NCBI RefSeq assembly: GCF_002078875.1
Contig: NC_034421.1
Span: forward strand, 14,589,218-14,653,217
Source: Numida meleagris
Lineage: Eukaryota; Chordata; Aves; Galliformes; Numididae
Direction: 5' to 3'
DNA: 64,000 nt
In this document: positions 37,812-51,599 of the stretch, in pieces
How the letters are laid out: each line of letters begins with the position of its first letter
Position numbering within the stretch: the stretch's first letter is position 1
Notes under the pieces: generated by a model
What the model was told of the DNA's origin: nothing
The model's database searches: none
What the model saw: the letters and a program-made list of their open reading frames with translations, nothing else
Made by a program: the position numbers and the translations under genes

Positions 37812-40800
37812 GGGCCGAAAGCCCCGGGGTGCTTCCCCCGATGCTGCAGCGCTGTTCTCCCATGCGGCAGTGATGCACAGAGCGGCCTGCGGCGTTACTG
37901 CCCTATTCCATTCCTCCTCCTCCTAATGAAACCAGCCCACAGCCGCTGCCACTGGTGGTGAGGACCCCGTGGAGCAGGAGACACTGGGACCAGCCACGCT
38001 CGTGGGGCACCTCTCACGCATCAGCGCGTCCTGCTGATGGCGGCTCCTTTAGGGAGGGGATAGAACAAAATAGGAAAGTCAAACCGGACCTGTCTGTCCC
38101 TTGCCCTCCTCGTGTGCCTCCTCTGGCAGCAGCTGTGCCACATCTGCCTCCTGGCGTGAACTGAAGTGCAGCAAAGCCACTGCAAGTGAAGGCCAGGGCT
38201 TCACGGGGCCGAAATTTGGGTGACGTGGGGCTGCCGGTGCCAAGGGGAGGGAAGGTGCAGGGGGCAGGGGGAATGCAGGGGTTTGTAGGGTGTTTGTCAC
38301 CCACAGGGTTCGGGGGAACCAAGAGGAAGAGTCGTGTCCAAGGCACTGGATTTGAGACAACGGGGGCTGCACTGCTGGGATCTCCTCCAGGCATCACTCA
38401 TCTGCAGGCATGGCTGGGGGGGACCTCCCAGAGGGGGACATCCCACACTCACCTCCATGACTTTCCTTCATCAGCCTGTGTGCTTCCCACTGAGCCCAGG
38501 AACATGGCACACAAAAGGGAGGGGACCTGGGGACAGCCACCGGCAAAGGGGCCAATGCAAGCCAGGGAGTGCCAATGGATGGGTCAGGGGTCAAGGAAGG
38601 GTCGTGGGACCAGGAAGGGTCAGAGGGACCAAGGCCAGCGCCAGCCATGTCACACAGCCCCCTGCCATTGGACGGGTCCTGGGGATGAGCTCTCTGCCAA
38701 GCACCAAGCCCGTGGGGAAGGGGACACTGCATCCTTGCAGAGGGGCACAGCACTAATGACAGAGGTCAGTCAGGCAGCCCGGGTTTGGATGCAGCTCTGA
38801 GCTTCTTGAGCTGCCTCCAGAGCAGAGGCACTCCTCACCTCCAGACTGTCTGATCCAGTCTTTCAGTAAGTGCCCCACAACCAAATCCCCTCCCCTCCAG
38901 TGGCTCAGTGCCCTCCAGTGCTCAGTGTCCCTCACCCAGCAATGCCAGAACAAAGCAAGCTCAGAAAAGAGCTGAGCCAGGACAAAGGTGCAGCCTGTGC
39001 CCGCAAGGCCAGGTCCCTAACACTGTGGCTGGGCAGGCCCAGGAGCAGGGGGGCAGCAGGAGTGATTTCATGCGTCAGCCCTGGGAGCAGCACCCTGCCC
39101 CACAGCCCAGGGCTCTGCAGCCAGTGGGCAGCACAAAGCACAGGGCAGGCATGGGAAGGGGCAGGAGGAGAAAGGACTGGGTCTGCAGCTGCAAAAGGAC
39201 TCAGAAAGTGAAAAGTTGGGTCATGAGAATGAAAAGCTGAGAGGTAAAGCAACAGATTAACCGGGCAGGCCCACAGGTCCCAGAACCACATCGCCACCAG
39301 AACCCGCTGTGCTCTCATGGGCTGGGGCCGTGTCAGCTGCTCCAAGGCTGCTGGCACTCCTCCTGCACCCAGCTCTGTGTCCTCAGGGATGGGAAAGAGG
39401 TGAGGAGGAGGAGGAGGGAGGCTAAGGGTGTCCGGGGCACTGCTTGCTGCAGCTGACACCTGAGGGGCTCGGTGCTGCAGTGGCTGCATGGGGAGGGTCG
39501 CATGGCCATGGCCCAGCCCTTGCTCCCTGCAGGCACCAGCAGCGTGACACAGGAGCAAAGGCATCTAACCACTGCAGCTCACACCCAGGCTCAGAAGAGA
39601 TTTCGGTGATGCTGGGCTTAAAATGCCAGAGGCATCTCCTGCATTGGCACACCTGCTGGCCCTGCTAGCAGCACAGCCAGGCAGGAGACGCTGCCACCAG
39701 CTCAGTGCCAGCACAGGGCTGAGGAGTTCTGCAGCTCTGCCAGAGCGCTGCAGCACCAGGATGAGATGGGCCGGGGAGCACTGACCCCTGCCAGCACTCA
39801 GGCTGCCCGCAGGGTGCTGGCACATGGGTGCAAGTTGAGCTCCTTGTGGCACCCCGAGCCACCCCAATGCAGGTGACGCGCGAGCTGGGAGCTGCAGCAG
39901 GGTTTGCATTTTGCTCTGCACGAACCTGGGGGCTGCTGCCACGTTCTGTTCTCATGGCACCTGCTGTAAAGAACTCGGCCTCGCGGCAATGGGAATGTGC
40001 AGGTCCTGTTCAGGGGAGCAGGACCACGCCGGGCAGCAGCACTGCAGCAGGAGCAGTCTGCCGCCTGCTCTCCTTGCTCAGGTGCTTGTGCAGAGCTGCT
40101 TTGTGCGCTGCTCAGTGCCCGGTGGGAAAGTCTCACATGGAACCTCACAGGTTTCGAAGTAATGGGCTGCTCAACAAACTGCTTTGAAACCCACAGAGCT
40201 TATTCTCCTGAGGGTCTTTTCTGTGTTTCTTCTACAGCAGCCTGAAATATCCTTTGGCAGGTGCAAATGTCTTTACTGAATTCCAAACAAAGATCTACTA
40301 GTAATACAGCTGGGATGGTTGTTTTTTTTTTGAACCAAGTGGGAGAGGTCAGTGCACGGGAGCCTCGGCCCGTGTAAATCCATGGGGAGCGTGGCACTTT
40401 GTGCGGGACGTTGTTTCTATGAAATGCAATGGGACTTTGGGAGCAGCCATAGGGGCACCAGGCAGCTGCTGTGCATGGGGCAGCACCGCTCCTGCACGGC
40501 CACCTGGAAACCTTCCCATGGGCAGAGCAGCCGCAGCCTCAGCGCTCCCTTCTGAGCAAGAAAAACCAAACCAAATGACGCCAACAAAAAGGAAACGCTG
40601 CCATATTCCATCTTGTCACCAGGAGGGGAGGAGCAAGTGCCGTGCCCGACAGCAGCCCCATGCCATGCCCGGTGCCCTGCGGCCGCCTTGGGTTACACAG
40701 GGGAAGCAGCCCGGCCTGGGCTCCCGTTTCCAAACACTTTGCCTTCGTACGCCAGGGTTGCATCAGCTCCTGCGCCCGTATTTATAACTGGTCCTAAAAC

Positions 40801-43800
40801 CCGATATTCCATTTCCAGTAACTCCGTGGGGTGAGCTCAATGTCCGGGGCCCCGGCCAAGCAGCTGCTGCCAGCGTGATCCCTCTTCCCTTCACATCCTG
40901 CTCAGAAAAGCTCCCCACCGACAGCCCAGTGCCTCGGCTTACTGCATGGGCTCCTTAATTAGCTGACTGAGGCACGAGGCAGCCTCATTAAAGAGATAGC
41001 TGACGAGGGCTCGGCTGAGCACGGCCGCGGCCGACACCGTGCGGCTCATTGAACCGCTCCTGCCCTGCCTCAACCACAGGCAGCACAGCCCTCCTCCAGC
41101 AGGAGGGCCCCGAAAGCTGGTGTGGGGCTGGCAGATGGGTGGGGAGGGCTTGGCCCGAGGGGGCCGGGTTAGGAGTGCGGAGGGGCCCATCCCCATCACC
41201 GCACCAGTGCCTCCGGGAGGAGACCTCCAGCTGCTGCAGTTATAAATAAGAAATGATCCGATGAAAAGAGCGAATCTTCCAGGCACCGGGATCAATCACC
41301 CACCTATTAAATGTACAAAGCCACCTCTCAAATTAACCGCGATCCATAAACCCCAACACCAGGAGCAGATCTGGGCTTGGCTGGGACCCATCGTGCTCTG
41401 CCTCGACACAAAGCAACCATCTGAGCCCCTTAAACGTCTCCATCTTCCAAGGACTTCACTGCCATCCTCAGAGAGCCACACACCCAAATCCAGCTTCTGC
41501 AGCAGCAAAAGGCCAGCTCAGAGCTGGGCCGTGGAGCCCAGCAGGGAAGTGCCCCAGCAGGCACAGGGCCGAGCAGCACCGCGGCCACAGCGACCCTCAG
41601 AGCATCTCCCAGCTCAGCCTGGAGCAATCCCAGCACTTCTGCAGGACAGGAAACAGGATTGTTTCCTCCTCTTCAAACATGTCTCGTTCCATTTCTCTGC
41701 TCTCTTGAAGCACAAATTCAACCGTGATCTATACTTCAGAAACCAGAAAGTTTCCCAGGAGCCTAGGGGGTGCGACATGGCAATGGGAATGAAACACAGC
41801 TACCAGCAGGCAGGAGAGGTCTGATCCCAACAGACCCAAAGAATCCAAGCTGAGGAAGAAAACCTTCAAAACCTCGCATTCCTTAAACTTAGAATCGAAA
41901 AGAGATTCTCCTGGCTCTTTCTCATTACCGAGGAGCATGACAAAAAAGGTCAAAATCCAAGTTTGAAGCATAGAATGCACACACCGCCCTGCTGCCCACT
42001 GCTGCATGCTGCTGAGCGCAGCCCCTCGCTGCACGTCGGGGGGTTCGGCTGCTGCGTCAGAGGCAGAAATGCATTTATTTCCTCCTGGAGAGGCACACCT
42101 GCAGCTGCTGATTTCCTGCGCTGGTGCCATGGGAAAGGCGCTGCAGACCCCTGTGAGAGCTCTCCCCCCAGGGAGCAGCATCCCCCGACTTGCCGTTGCC
42201 CCATTCACACAAACAAGAGGGAGAAAAGGCCCCTCTGCTAATTCTATAGGCACATCAGAAATAAATTCCTCTCCCAAAGGGAATATGGGAAGGGATCTCC
42301 CCAGGGGTTATTTTTACAGCGAGCCCAGATACCGGGCTGCCTCCGGGGCTGCGCGTGCAGTGTTGGCTCTTCCCAGAAGCACCGACAGGGGAGGATGGAG
42401 CAGCTCCCTCTGCGCTGGGCTCAGCTCCCGGGGGGGAACCTGCGTGCTCGGTGCATCTCTGCAGCATGGAGCTCCTCCAGCGCAGCGCTCCTGCACGGCC
42501 AGTGTGGATTTGCAGCCCAGCCCCTGCTGCAGGGCTCTGGCTCTGCCCAGCCAGAGATGCTGAGGTGCTAAAAGCCACTTGAGTGGAGCTTTTACTGAAT
42601 ACAAGTGGTTGCACAGACCCCAGGGCACAGTGTATTTCCAAAGCCGAACAGCTCCACTGACAGTAGGCTATGAACTGCCCTGATCTAATGATATTTGATT
42701 GCAGACGCTCGGGATCAGCCCCGCAGCCATCGCGCTGGGCGCAGGCTTTACACCGCGGACCACTGACAGCGTGAGGCAGGCAAGTCCAGGCTCAGGAGCA
42801 AAGAGATTGGCTTCACAGCGCTAAGCAGCAATTACAGTTCTTATCCGAAACTCCCTGATGCCAAAAGAAATCTTTACATTGGCTTCCAGCGGCCGTGCAA
42901 AAGGCTCCGCTCACCTCAGGGACAAAGCCCCCAGGGTGCAGGGCAGCCCAGCTGCACCGCTCCCACTGCCCGGAGCAGCACACCCGCACCCGCACCCGCA
43001 CGCCCACCACCCGTCCATGGGGCGCAGCCTCTGGCTGAACGCACCCCCAGCTCCGATGTGCTCACACGCTCCTATGTATTCTGCAGCTGAAAGGTGTTCC
43101 CTGCGGCTGCACGGACCCTTCTGGGTGGGCTGCGGGGTACGGTGGGGCGAGGGCACGGGGGGCTGTGTGCCCAGCCCAGCGCCGAGGGGTGAACCCGGGG
43201 CTGCAGCCAGGGCCGGGGGGGGGCCAAGTCAACGCCTCGTCTTCTGGTGGCGGCTCGCGTACAGTAACATCTAAATATATACTTTATGGAAAGTGTGGAG
43301 GGATTTATTTTTGTTATTGTTGGTCTCAAATTATGCTGGCTGAAACGGCCCCGCTGAGTTATAAGGCCTGGCCGGGAGCACACGAAACATTATCAAAGGT
43401 GTGTCCTAAAGCAAACATCGCTGCGAGCCGCAGCGGGCGCTGCCAGAGGGCCACCCTGCAGCAGGACACAGCTCTGCACCCCCCAGTGCCACCACTGGCA
43501 CCCTGCAGCTCGCACGGGTGAGGGCTGTGCCAGGCTCTGGGACAGACCCTGCTTCTCCCCGCAGCCTCTGCAGGCAAACTGCAGCCCCCTCGAGGTGCCC
43601 CATGCAGGAGCTATCAGGCTTTTCGTCATCGAGCACGCAGATGGATGTTATAAACCCCCAAAGCCCCCATGTGCTCCTGTCACCAGCCCACCCCAGCTCA
43701 GCAGAGCATCTCTCCGCACCTCTTGCCAACGTTTATTTGGAGGGGGAGGGCACCCTGAATGTGGGGAACGTCCCTCCCCTCCTTTCCCACAAGGATGTTC

Positions 43801-44284
43801 CCTGCTGCCTCCACCATCACCATCCTCTGGTCCTCCCATCGCCACCACATGCAGCCATGCAGAGCTCCCTATGTGCCCGGGGCTGCACGGGCACTCAGCC
43901 CCCAGCGCAGAGCCCCTGCGGCACCTCTGCCAGCCCTGCTGCAACACTGTGCCCAGCTGGCACCCCGAGGACGATGGTTTCACAGCAGATGGGGACTGAT
44001 CTGCTTCCCCACCGCTGCCCTTGCCCCAGGCACGCACCCCTGCCTCTCTGTATGCCCCACACCTGGTGCTCATCGACGGATGGGGCTGAGCAGCTCCCAG
44101 CTCTGGGGTTTGTGCACACCCCAGCCCAGCCAGGGATAACGGCTCCGATACGGCTCTCGGGCTTGTCGCTCCCTAGAACTTCCCCTAGGAATCTTCCATT
44201 CACTTTGCAAAGAGGATCAGGCAGCGACCCCACAAGCCACGGGCAGGTGGGAAACATCTCTTTCCTTTGTACTGCTTTCCTTGC

Positions 44285-45512
44285 AGATCATCTTGAGGGA
44301 GATCACACGGCGTGCGTGGGACAACCGGGAGATCAGGCCCAGCCAGCATGGGTTCATGAAAGGCAGGTCCTGCTTGAGCAACCTGATCTCCTTCTGTGAT
44401 TGAGTGACCCAGCTGGCGTCTGTTGATGTGGTCTACCTAGACCTCAGCAAAGCCTTTGGCACTGTCTCCCACTGTATTCGCCTGGAAAAGTGGGCAGCCT
44501 GTGACTTGGGCAGGTACACTCTGTGCTGGGTAAAGAACAGGCAGTAGGGCTCGGCCCAGAGAGTGGTGGTGAATGGAGTTACACCCAGCTGCCGACCGGT
44601 CACAAGTGATGGTCCCCAGGGGTTGGTAATGGGGCCCATCCTGTTTGATACCTTTATTGATGACCTGGATGAGGGTATTGAGTGCACTATCCGTAAGTTT
44701 GCAGACAACACCAAGTTGGGGAAAAGTGTTGATCTGCCTGAGGGTAGCAAGGCCCTACAGAGAGATCTGGACAGGCTGGATCACTGGGCTGAAGCCAATG
44801 GGATGAGGTTCAACAAGACCAAGTGCCAGGTCCTGCACTTCGGCTGCAACAACCCCAGGCAGCACTACAGGCTTGGGGCAGAGTGGCTGGAAGGCTGCAT
44901 GGAGCAAATGGACCTGGGGGTGTTGGTCAACTCTTGGCTGAACATGAGCCAGCAGCGTGCCCAGGTGGCCAAGAAGGCCAACGGCATCCTGGTAGTGTCA
45001 GAAATAGTGCAGCCAGCAGGACAGGGAGGTGATGGTCCCACTGTACTCAGCCCTGGGGAGGCCGCAGTGCTGTGTTCAGTTCTGGGCCCCTCACTACAAG
45101 ACAAGACACCGAGGCCCTGGAGCGTGTCCAGAGAAGGGCACGGAGCTGTGAGGGCTCTGGAGCACAAGTGTGATGGGGAGTGGTGGAGGGAATGGGATGG
45201 TTCAGTCTGGAATAGAGGAGCTCTGGGGAGACCTTATTTCTCCCTGCAACTCCATGAAGGGAGGTTGTGGGGAGGTGGGGGTCTGCTCCCAGGTAACAGC
45301 GATAGGACGAGAGGGAATGGCCTCAAGTTGCACCAGGGAAGATTCAGGATGGATATTAGGAAATAATTCTTCTCTGAGAGAGTGGTCAGGCGCTGCAATG
45401 GGCTGCCCAGGGAGGTGGGGAGTCACCATCCCTGGAGGCGTTTAGGAGCTGTTTGGTTGCGGTACTGAGGAACATGGCTTAGTGGGAAATTTCGGTGGTA
45501 GGTGCAAAGTAA
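44285..45512 (+). mobile_element. CR1 LINE, longest copy in the window, plus orientation
   Basis: The sequence covers the ORF2 reverse transcriptase to the 3' UTR. Readable blocks in order are [81 protein letters not shown], and DLGVLVNSWLNMSQQ. The 3' part has AGGATGGATATTAGGAAATAATTCTTCTC and CTGCCCAGGGAGGTGGGGAG. The catalytic FADD box reads FADN, losing an acidic residue, and stops interrupt the frame (for example the TGA at 44401-44403 and a TAG near 44546), so it is inactive. The 3' end breaks off after GGTGC without the ATTCTATGATTC tail, which is unusual because most CR1 copies are truncated only at the 5' end. Confidence 0.95.
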
Positions 45513-48500
45513 GACGGCAGGATCTCTCCCTGCAGATCATCTCTCAAGTTGTTGTTGTTGTTGGTTTTTAAATTGTCCTTCCTTATTAATCCCAGACAGA
45601 AATCTGAAACCTCCCTTTAAAAAAAAAAAAAAACAACACCAAAGATATACAATGATTTTCAAAGCCGTGTCACATAATTAATGTCACATTTATCTCTTCA
45701 GCTGTAGAGATAAAAAGAAACCATCTACCCATGTCCTCGTTATTCTTTATTCCTCTTTAAAAGCCCGGGTTTAAATCCTTGGGATGGGGTTGGTGTTGGG
45801 AGGAGCGCTAACTTTCCCTTTACCCCACACAACGATGGCGTCAAGAAGGTTCCCCCTGCCCTGTCCCATGGCTGTGGGTGGGCATTTGGGGCCAGCTGCC
45901 CACCAGCACCAGGCAACTGGAAATCACACCGCTCCTGCTCCCGCAGCAGCGTTCATTTCTTGAAGCCTATTGGAGCCTTGGGGGCACTCCACTATTAGCA
46001 TCATTCTGGTTCCTCTCATGTTGCATCCTGCCGCGGCCAGGGGATACTGCCCACATTAAAACGACACCAAACACCGCACTGCTCCCCTGGGAGCACTCGG
46101 AGCACTGCACACAGGCTGCTGCTACTGCCCCACACAGGACGGGGCCCGGGGCTCAGACCCAGGAGGGAGGAGGTCCCTTTAAGGCAGAGGATGAGCGCGG
46201 GCAGGATGGTTCTGATCAGCTTTTGACAGCTCCAAACGTCGCAGTGAGAGCTCTCCCAGACTTCACCCCACGCTCAGTGCTCAGCAGGGACTGCACAGCA
46301 CTGCATGCTACCACGGACGGACCTCTGCCTTTAGGAACTGCCAAAGCTCTGGGAGCTGGAGGGCAGTGAGCTCAGCTCCTCTGCACTGCTGGCTCAGAAG
46401 TTGCTCCTTCCTGCCCCACGTGGCACCAGCAGAAGAAAAAACCTCTTATCCCCCTCCCCACTGCTTGAAGAGCATGCAAGCATGCTTGGGAACACACAAA
46501 AAGGAGAAGTATGAGCTCCCCATGAGCCCTCTTCTCCCTGCCCCAAACCAAAGACATTCAGCTGGGGAAGAGCACCTGATGGAGCCACTCTGGCCCACGG
46601 AGCGATGGAGAGGTGGTGGTTACAGAGATATTCCAGTTTGCCCACACGGCTGCTCCCAAAGGGGTGTGTGGATGCAGGAGGAAAGCTGTCCTTGATGTCA
46701 CCCCATGGTGAGGTGACCCTACAAGGCCAGAACGCGCTGGGGTGAAATGAGTGCGGCACAGAGCTGACTCCGAGCACCCGTAGTGAGATGTGAGAGTGCT
46801 GCCCAGTGGACAGGCAGACAGACAGACACACGAGGAGGTGTGGGGCCAGACCAAGAGCTCTCAGCTCTCCTGGTTCAGAGCTGCCCCGTACCGGTGCCCA
46901 GGCTCTGCTGCAGGCAGAGGTGAGGGCATCTCTTCCATTCTGCAGCGGAACAAACACCAACACTGACCAGGTGGAGGAGCAGAACTGGCTCGCACATCTC
47001 CACAAGAAGCATCTTCATTTTGCCTCTCTGAACCAACCCCTCACTGCTGTTTCTCAGTGCAGAATTGGATTTCTCTCCGTGTGCTCCAACCCACCAGCAA
47101 CGGTGATGGGAACAGAGCACTGTGCTCGTGCCCCTTCATCCTCCGGGCTGCAAAGCAAACACGAGATCCTCGTAGCTCTGACTGCGCTCAAGCCACAGCC
47201 CAGGCAGTCCCATTGCTGTGCTCCCCTCACCCAAACCCAGTAGGTCCAAATCCCTAAACCACAGCCACTCTTACATCTCTGCAAACTGAGATGGGGAAAA
47301 CAGGAGCAGTGAGCCCAGCAGAACAGGTCCTCCTGTACCATAACATGCCAGCAGATGTCCCTTCCCCTGCACGATGCTATCACCCACTGCTCCGCTCTGC
47401 CCGAGTCCTGGGGGACACTGGGGACAAAGCCCACATCACCCCCCCACCCCAGGGGCACCGCACACGCAGCCCAGTCGGGCACTTCATTTGTTGAATGGGG
47501 GGCATTTATGCAAGAGGCTTTGCATTCATATCGAGAGCTCGTTTGCAGGGCCGCCCCGCAGCAGCAATCCCTTTATCTGTTTATTTATAGAAAGATATTT
47601 CTGTAGGATAACACACCCAGCGAGACGCAGCTTCCCTTGCTCAAACACCGCCTTGTAGCACAGGCAGCTATGTACAAACTTTCGAAGGGAGGATGATGAA
47701 TTAAAACCAACACAGACTCGCAGAGGGAGCTCCCCGCCGGCCGCGCAGACGGGTGAGTCAAAGCCGGGCTCGCAGCACCTGGAGCCTCAGCGTCTGCTCG
47801 CGCCGTCCGTGTGGTCTGGGCAGGACACTGAGCTCACTTCCCCACGGGATGCCAACGCGCACGGAGCCTTTAGGACTGCCTTTGCCACCAGTGTCCCTTG
47901 AAGAAATCCTTTTTCTATCCTGCCCCAGCTTTGCGCTGCATTAAGGCACCTGTGTGCAGTGTATTCACGGGGGGAAACCCCAAGCAATGGGCCGGACCCC
48001 AGGCTGGCACGGGGCCTCTGCCTCTACTTGCTGTGGTCACAGCTCTGTGTTCACTTCTCTTACCAGAGCAAGGAGGGGCAGATGGCAGGAGGTGCAGAAG
48101 GGAAGCAAAAGCATTAAAACATGAAGAATGAGGGCATTTGGGAATCAGGGAGAGAGTGCTGAGGCCTCCCCACACGCAGGCACGGACAGCCTGGTTCAGG
48201 CCACGGGGGGCTCAGACGCTGCTGTGCTCTCGTCCCACACCTCTGGGAGAGTCGAGCTCTGCACTGCGGTGCAGTGGCATGGCCCAGTATTGTGAAGATG
48301 CAGGTAGGAGGAGCCAGATTACAAGCCCCAGTTTGCCATTAGTCCAGGCAATCTATGCTGGCGTGCGGTGACTTGAGCTCAGCAGAGTCGCATGGCAGAG
48401 CTCAGCGTTGTCCCCTAGTGAGATGGGCTGCAGAGGGGCGGGATGGGCTGCAGGAAGGGGAAGGAAGAAACAGGGAGAAGAAGGAAGGATGCTTGCTGCA

Positions 48501-48994
48501 TATTCCCCAGCCCAGTTCAGTGGTTACACCTTCCCCTTTCCATCAGGGCATGCAGGAGTAGGGTGAAAGGCCATGGGAAATCCACTGGGGATGCACCCAC
48601 ACTGTGGAGGTTGGTCCTGGCATGACAGCACAAGAAGCAGCAGGTACAACACGTTCAGAGCCACAGCGAGGCCTTGAGCAGCACCTGGGGCTGCTAGAAC
48701 TCCCCAGCACAAGGCAGTGGGACCCTCACCGGACCCCACAAGCCATCTGCCCACTCTGCTGTCCTCAGTGCCCCGCTACCTTGCTCTGCTGCTGCCATCA
48801 CATTTAGTCCCCGGTGCACGGGGCACCTCCATCCTCCAGCTCTGCCCTCCACTGGAACATTAACTTGGGAAAGTAACCCAGCCTTCCCCCCCCTCCTATT
48901 CCTATCCAACGCATTTTGGCATGACTGCCACACGGACAGCAGAACAGTAACCAGAAACACTGCTTTTGAGCACCCCTGGGCAGGAAACTTCTTT

Positions 48995-49026
48995 GCAAAG
49001 GCAAAAGCAAAAGCAAAAGCAAGAGC
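48995..49026. repeat. (GCAAAA)n hexanucleotide repeat
   Basis: Four to five GCAAAA-like units with single-base variants at both ends. Short microsatellite. Confidence 0.85.
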
Positions 49027-50485
49027 ACAGCACCTCCTGCTGGCACTGCCAGGCTCCCGGCAAGCAGGGCGGCACGGCAGCAGCAGCGGGCACCGGTGTG
49101 TGCAGGTGGGGATGTCATGGAACTGGGAACTTTGGGGGTGTTAGTACAGGTGTACACTGAGATATATACATATATATGCAATGAATCTTAAGTTAATTCA
49201 CTTGGAATAAAACTGCTAAGGAATGCAGATGGCCACCTTATCACTTGCTGCAGGCGAGCACTGAGAAGTGCTTCCTCAGGAGTTCTGCACCCTGCATGAC
49301 GAATGTTCAGCTTAACAACTGCTGGATTTGGGACCACTCGCTGCCTGCCGCCGAGCAACGGGGTTTGTGCTGATGCACAGGATTCACAAATCGGTTTATA
49401 CGTGGCCAAAAGTGACCCAGTTCTCAGTGACTTCAGCTAAAAAGCCACCTGCAGCAGGTAACCAGCACCGAGAAACCATGGCTCCGCTGCAAATGAAGGT
49501 TGAGCAAATGAAGCACATCCCACTCGTGGTCTGACAGCACTGATGTGTGTCCCACGTGCAGCTGCTGGTGCTCAGCACAGTCTGCAGCACCCGCGGGACC
49601 TCAAAATCAGCTCCAGCACAGCCCAACGCACCCCTGCCCCACAGCTCCAGCAGAGTGCGTCCCCACAGATGTTGGGGCAGACGCCAAGCTGATGCTGTGC
49701 CCTGCCCGGAGGGAAACACCTCCTGGGAAGGCAGCACCATGCCCCCCATCGCCCTTCAGCACGGGGACAACAATGCAGAGAGGAGCGCATGCAGATGCAG
49801 GCTGGCACTGCCATCAGCAGTGGGGCTTCAGTGCAGCGACATGGGAAGGGACTGGGACACAACCTGCTTTCACCCCTCCACATGCAGACACCTGCACTGG
49901 GGCTTTCCTTTAGCTCTGCCTTCCCTGAAGCCCAGCAAGGTGCTGCTCCCCTGCCCGCTCCTTGGTTTTGTTTTCCCCTATGACCAAACCCAACCGCTGG
50001 CCCAGCGTTCAGCGCCAAAGCCAAAAAGGAGGTAACTCTTCACACACCTCTTTGCTGTGCAGCTCTTTGAAGCCCGCAGAGATCAGCCCTGCACATCAAA
50101 GTCCAGCACAGGGCTTGGACTGGGCCGGCAAAGTGCTGCCAGGCACCAGGAGATAGCATCAACACCACGAACTGGCGGACGCCTCCAAAATCCCACTGGG
50201 AAAGGCGAGCGGTGCCGCTGCCAAGCCCACCAGGAAGGGATGGGGAGGGAGCCCTGCTGTCTGTAACTCAGCCCCAGCAGTGTGTGAACGGAGCGCTGGC
50301 CACCCCCAGTCCTCCTCTGGGACACGACCACATGGATGGGCTGACCCGGGAGCCGTACCCCACCACACAGAGCTGCCACTGGGGACCACGGGTGGCAGAG
50401 GGTCACCTCCAGCACAGCCCCACCACCGCTGCCCCTCTGCACCACCGAGTTCTGCCTTATTCCAGGAACCCTGTGCTGTGAGCCT

Positions 50486-50505
50486 TCCTCCTCCTCCTCC
50501 TCCTC
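50486..50505. repeat. (TCC)6 microsatellite
   Basis: Tandem TCC units in a pyrimidine-rich context. Confidence 0.85.
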
Positions 50506-51174
50506 TCCACTGGATCCAAGGGGGAAATGCTGTGTCTTCGCTGTGCTGGGACCTTTGCCAGGTCTGGACCATGCAGTGTGGCCATGCAGAGCACCCACCC
50601 GCCCTGGTGCTCGCATCTGAGCACTGAGCAGAGAGGAGCAGCAGTCGACCGACCCTTCCCTGGCGCCCGGGCTTCCCTCAGCTATGCGCGTCCTTACCCA
50701 GGAATTTGAGGCACGAGGAATGCAGAGAGCAAGGGGAGGGCTGGCAACAACCCCTTTTCCCATTTTATCATGTACCAGAGCTTCGCGCAGGTCTGCTTCC
50801 CCTTGGCTCGCGCCCTCCGCTGGGTCTACCAGCATGCTTTGGGTAATGAAATGCACATTTGCTGGTCAGCTCTAATATATCCAGAGGGACCGTTTTCTGC
50901 CTGTGTTTGTTTTAAACTTGAGGGTGTTGTACAGTTGTTCCAATGGCACAGAGACAGGAGATAAGACATGGCAGGCAGCGCCTGGCTGCAGGGTGCCTGT
51001 GGGATTAGCATTTATCCTGTAATTGAAGGAAGACGTGATAACATGAGAAAAGCAAACCACCACAATGTTTCCTTACAAGGCACACGCTGAACCCTCGGCA
51101 GAGCCCACCAGACACTCAGCATCTCATACACTTACTGCTCATTGCAAAGAGAAAAATCCTCTTGTAGGCCAAGT

Positions 51175-51510
51175 TCCCCCTCTGCTCTGCCCTCAGGAGC
51201 CCCCACCTGCAGTGCTGCGTCCAGGCCTGGGGCCCCAGCATGGAAAGGATGGGAGCTGCTGGAGCAGGGGCGGAGGAGGACACGAGGATGCTCAGAGGTT
51301 GGAGCACCTCTGCTATGGAGACAGGCTGAGGAGTCGGGGGTGTGCAGCCTGGAGAAGAGAAGGCTGCAGGGAGACCTCATTGCAGCCATTCAGTATTTAA
51401 CAGGAGCTTATGAACAGGAGAGGGAACAACTTTTAACACAGTTTGATAGTGATAGGATGAGGGAGAATGGCTCTAAACTACAAGAGGGGAAATTTAGGTT
51501 GGAGGCACAG
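51175..51510 (+). mobile_element. CR1 LINE fragment, plus orientation
   Basis: Contains CR1 ORF2 C-terminal and 3' UTR blocks: CCCTCTGCTCTGCCCTCAGG, CCACCTGCAGTGCTGCGTCC, GATGCTCAGAGGTTGGAGC, GAGACCTCATTGCAGCCATT, TGATAGTGATAGGATGAGGG, and GAAATTTAGGTTGGAG. The copy ends here without the CR1 3' tail. It is close in sequence to the reverse complement of 5140-5460. Confidence 0.92.
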
Positions 51511-51599
51511 CTGGCAAACGAAAGGATCAGACCCAAATATCCCAACCCAGCAGCAGAATGAATGCAACTGCTCCAACACCACCCGGGACTCGTCCATGG

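Larger units (their letters stand above)
35981..44279. other. Non-coding intron sequence with an assembly gap
   Basis: No supported exon. It contains the CpG-rich block and gap at 37.4-37.9 kb. An AT-rich, unique stretch near 41230-41350 follows GC-rich DNA, and another at 43260-43350 contains AAATATATACTTTATGG. Nothing else was recognised. Confidence 0.5.
45513..51170. other. Non-coding intron sequence, no gene seen
   Basis: No exon with paired splice sites. Short low-complexity tracts occur: (GTT)n at 45548-45563, A15 near 45618-45633, (GCAAAA)n at 48995-49026, an alternating TATA-type stretch near 49160-49180, and (TCC)n at 50486-50505. The remainder is unique and GC-rich. Confidence 0.5.

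Noticed and set aside
37612..37961. Open frames running through the 129-bp N gap
   Set aside because: The residues inside are undefined, so the frames are not evidence for a gene.
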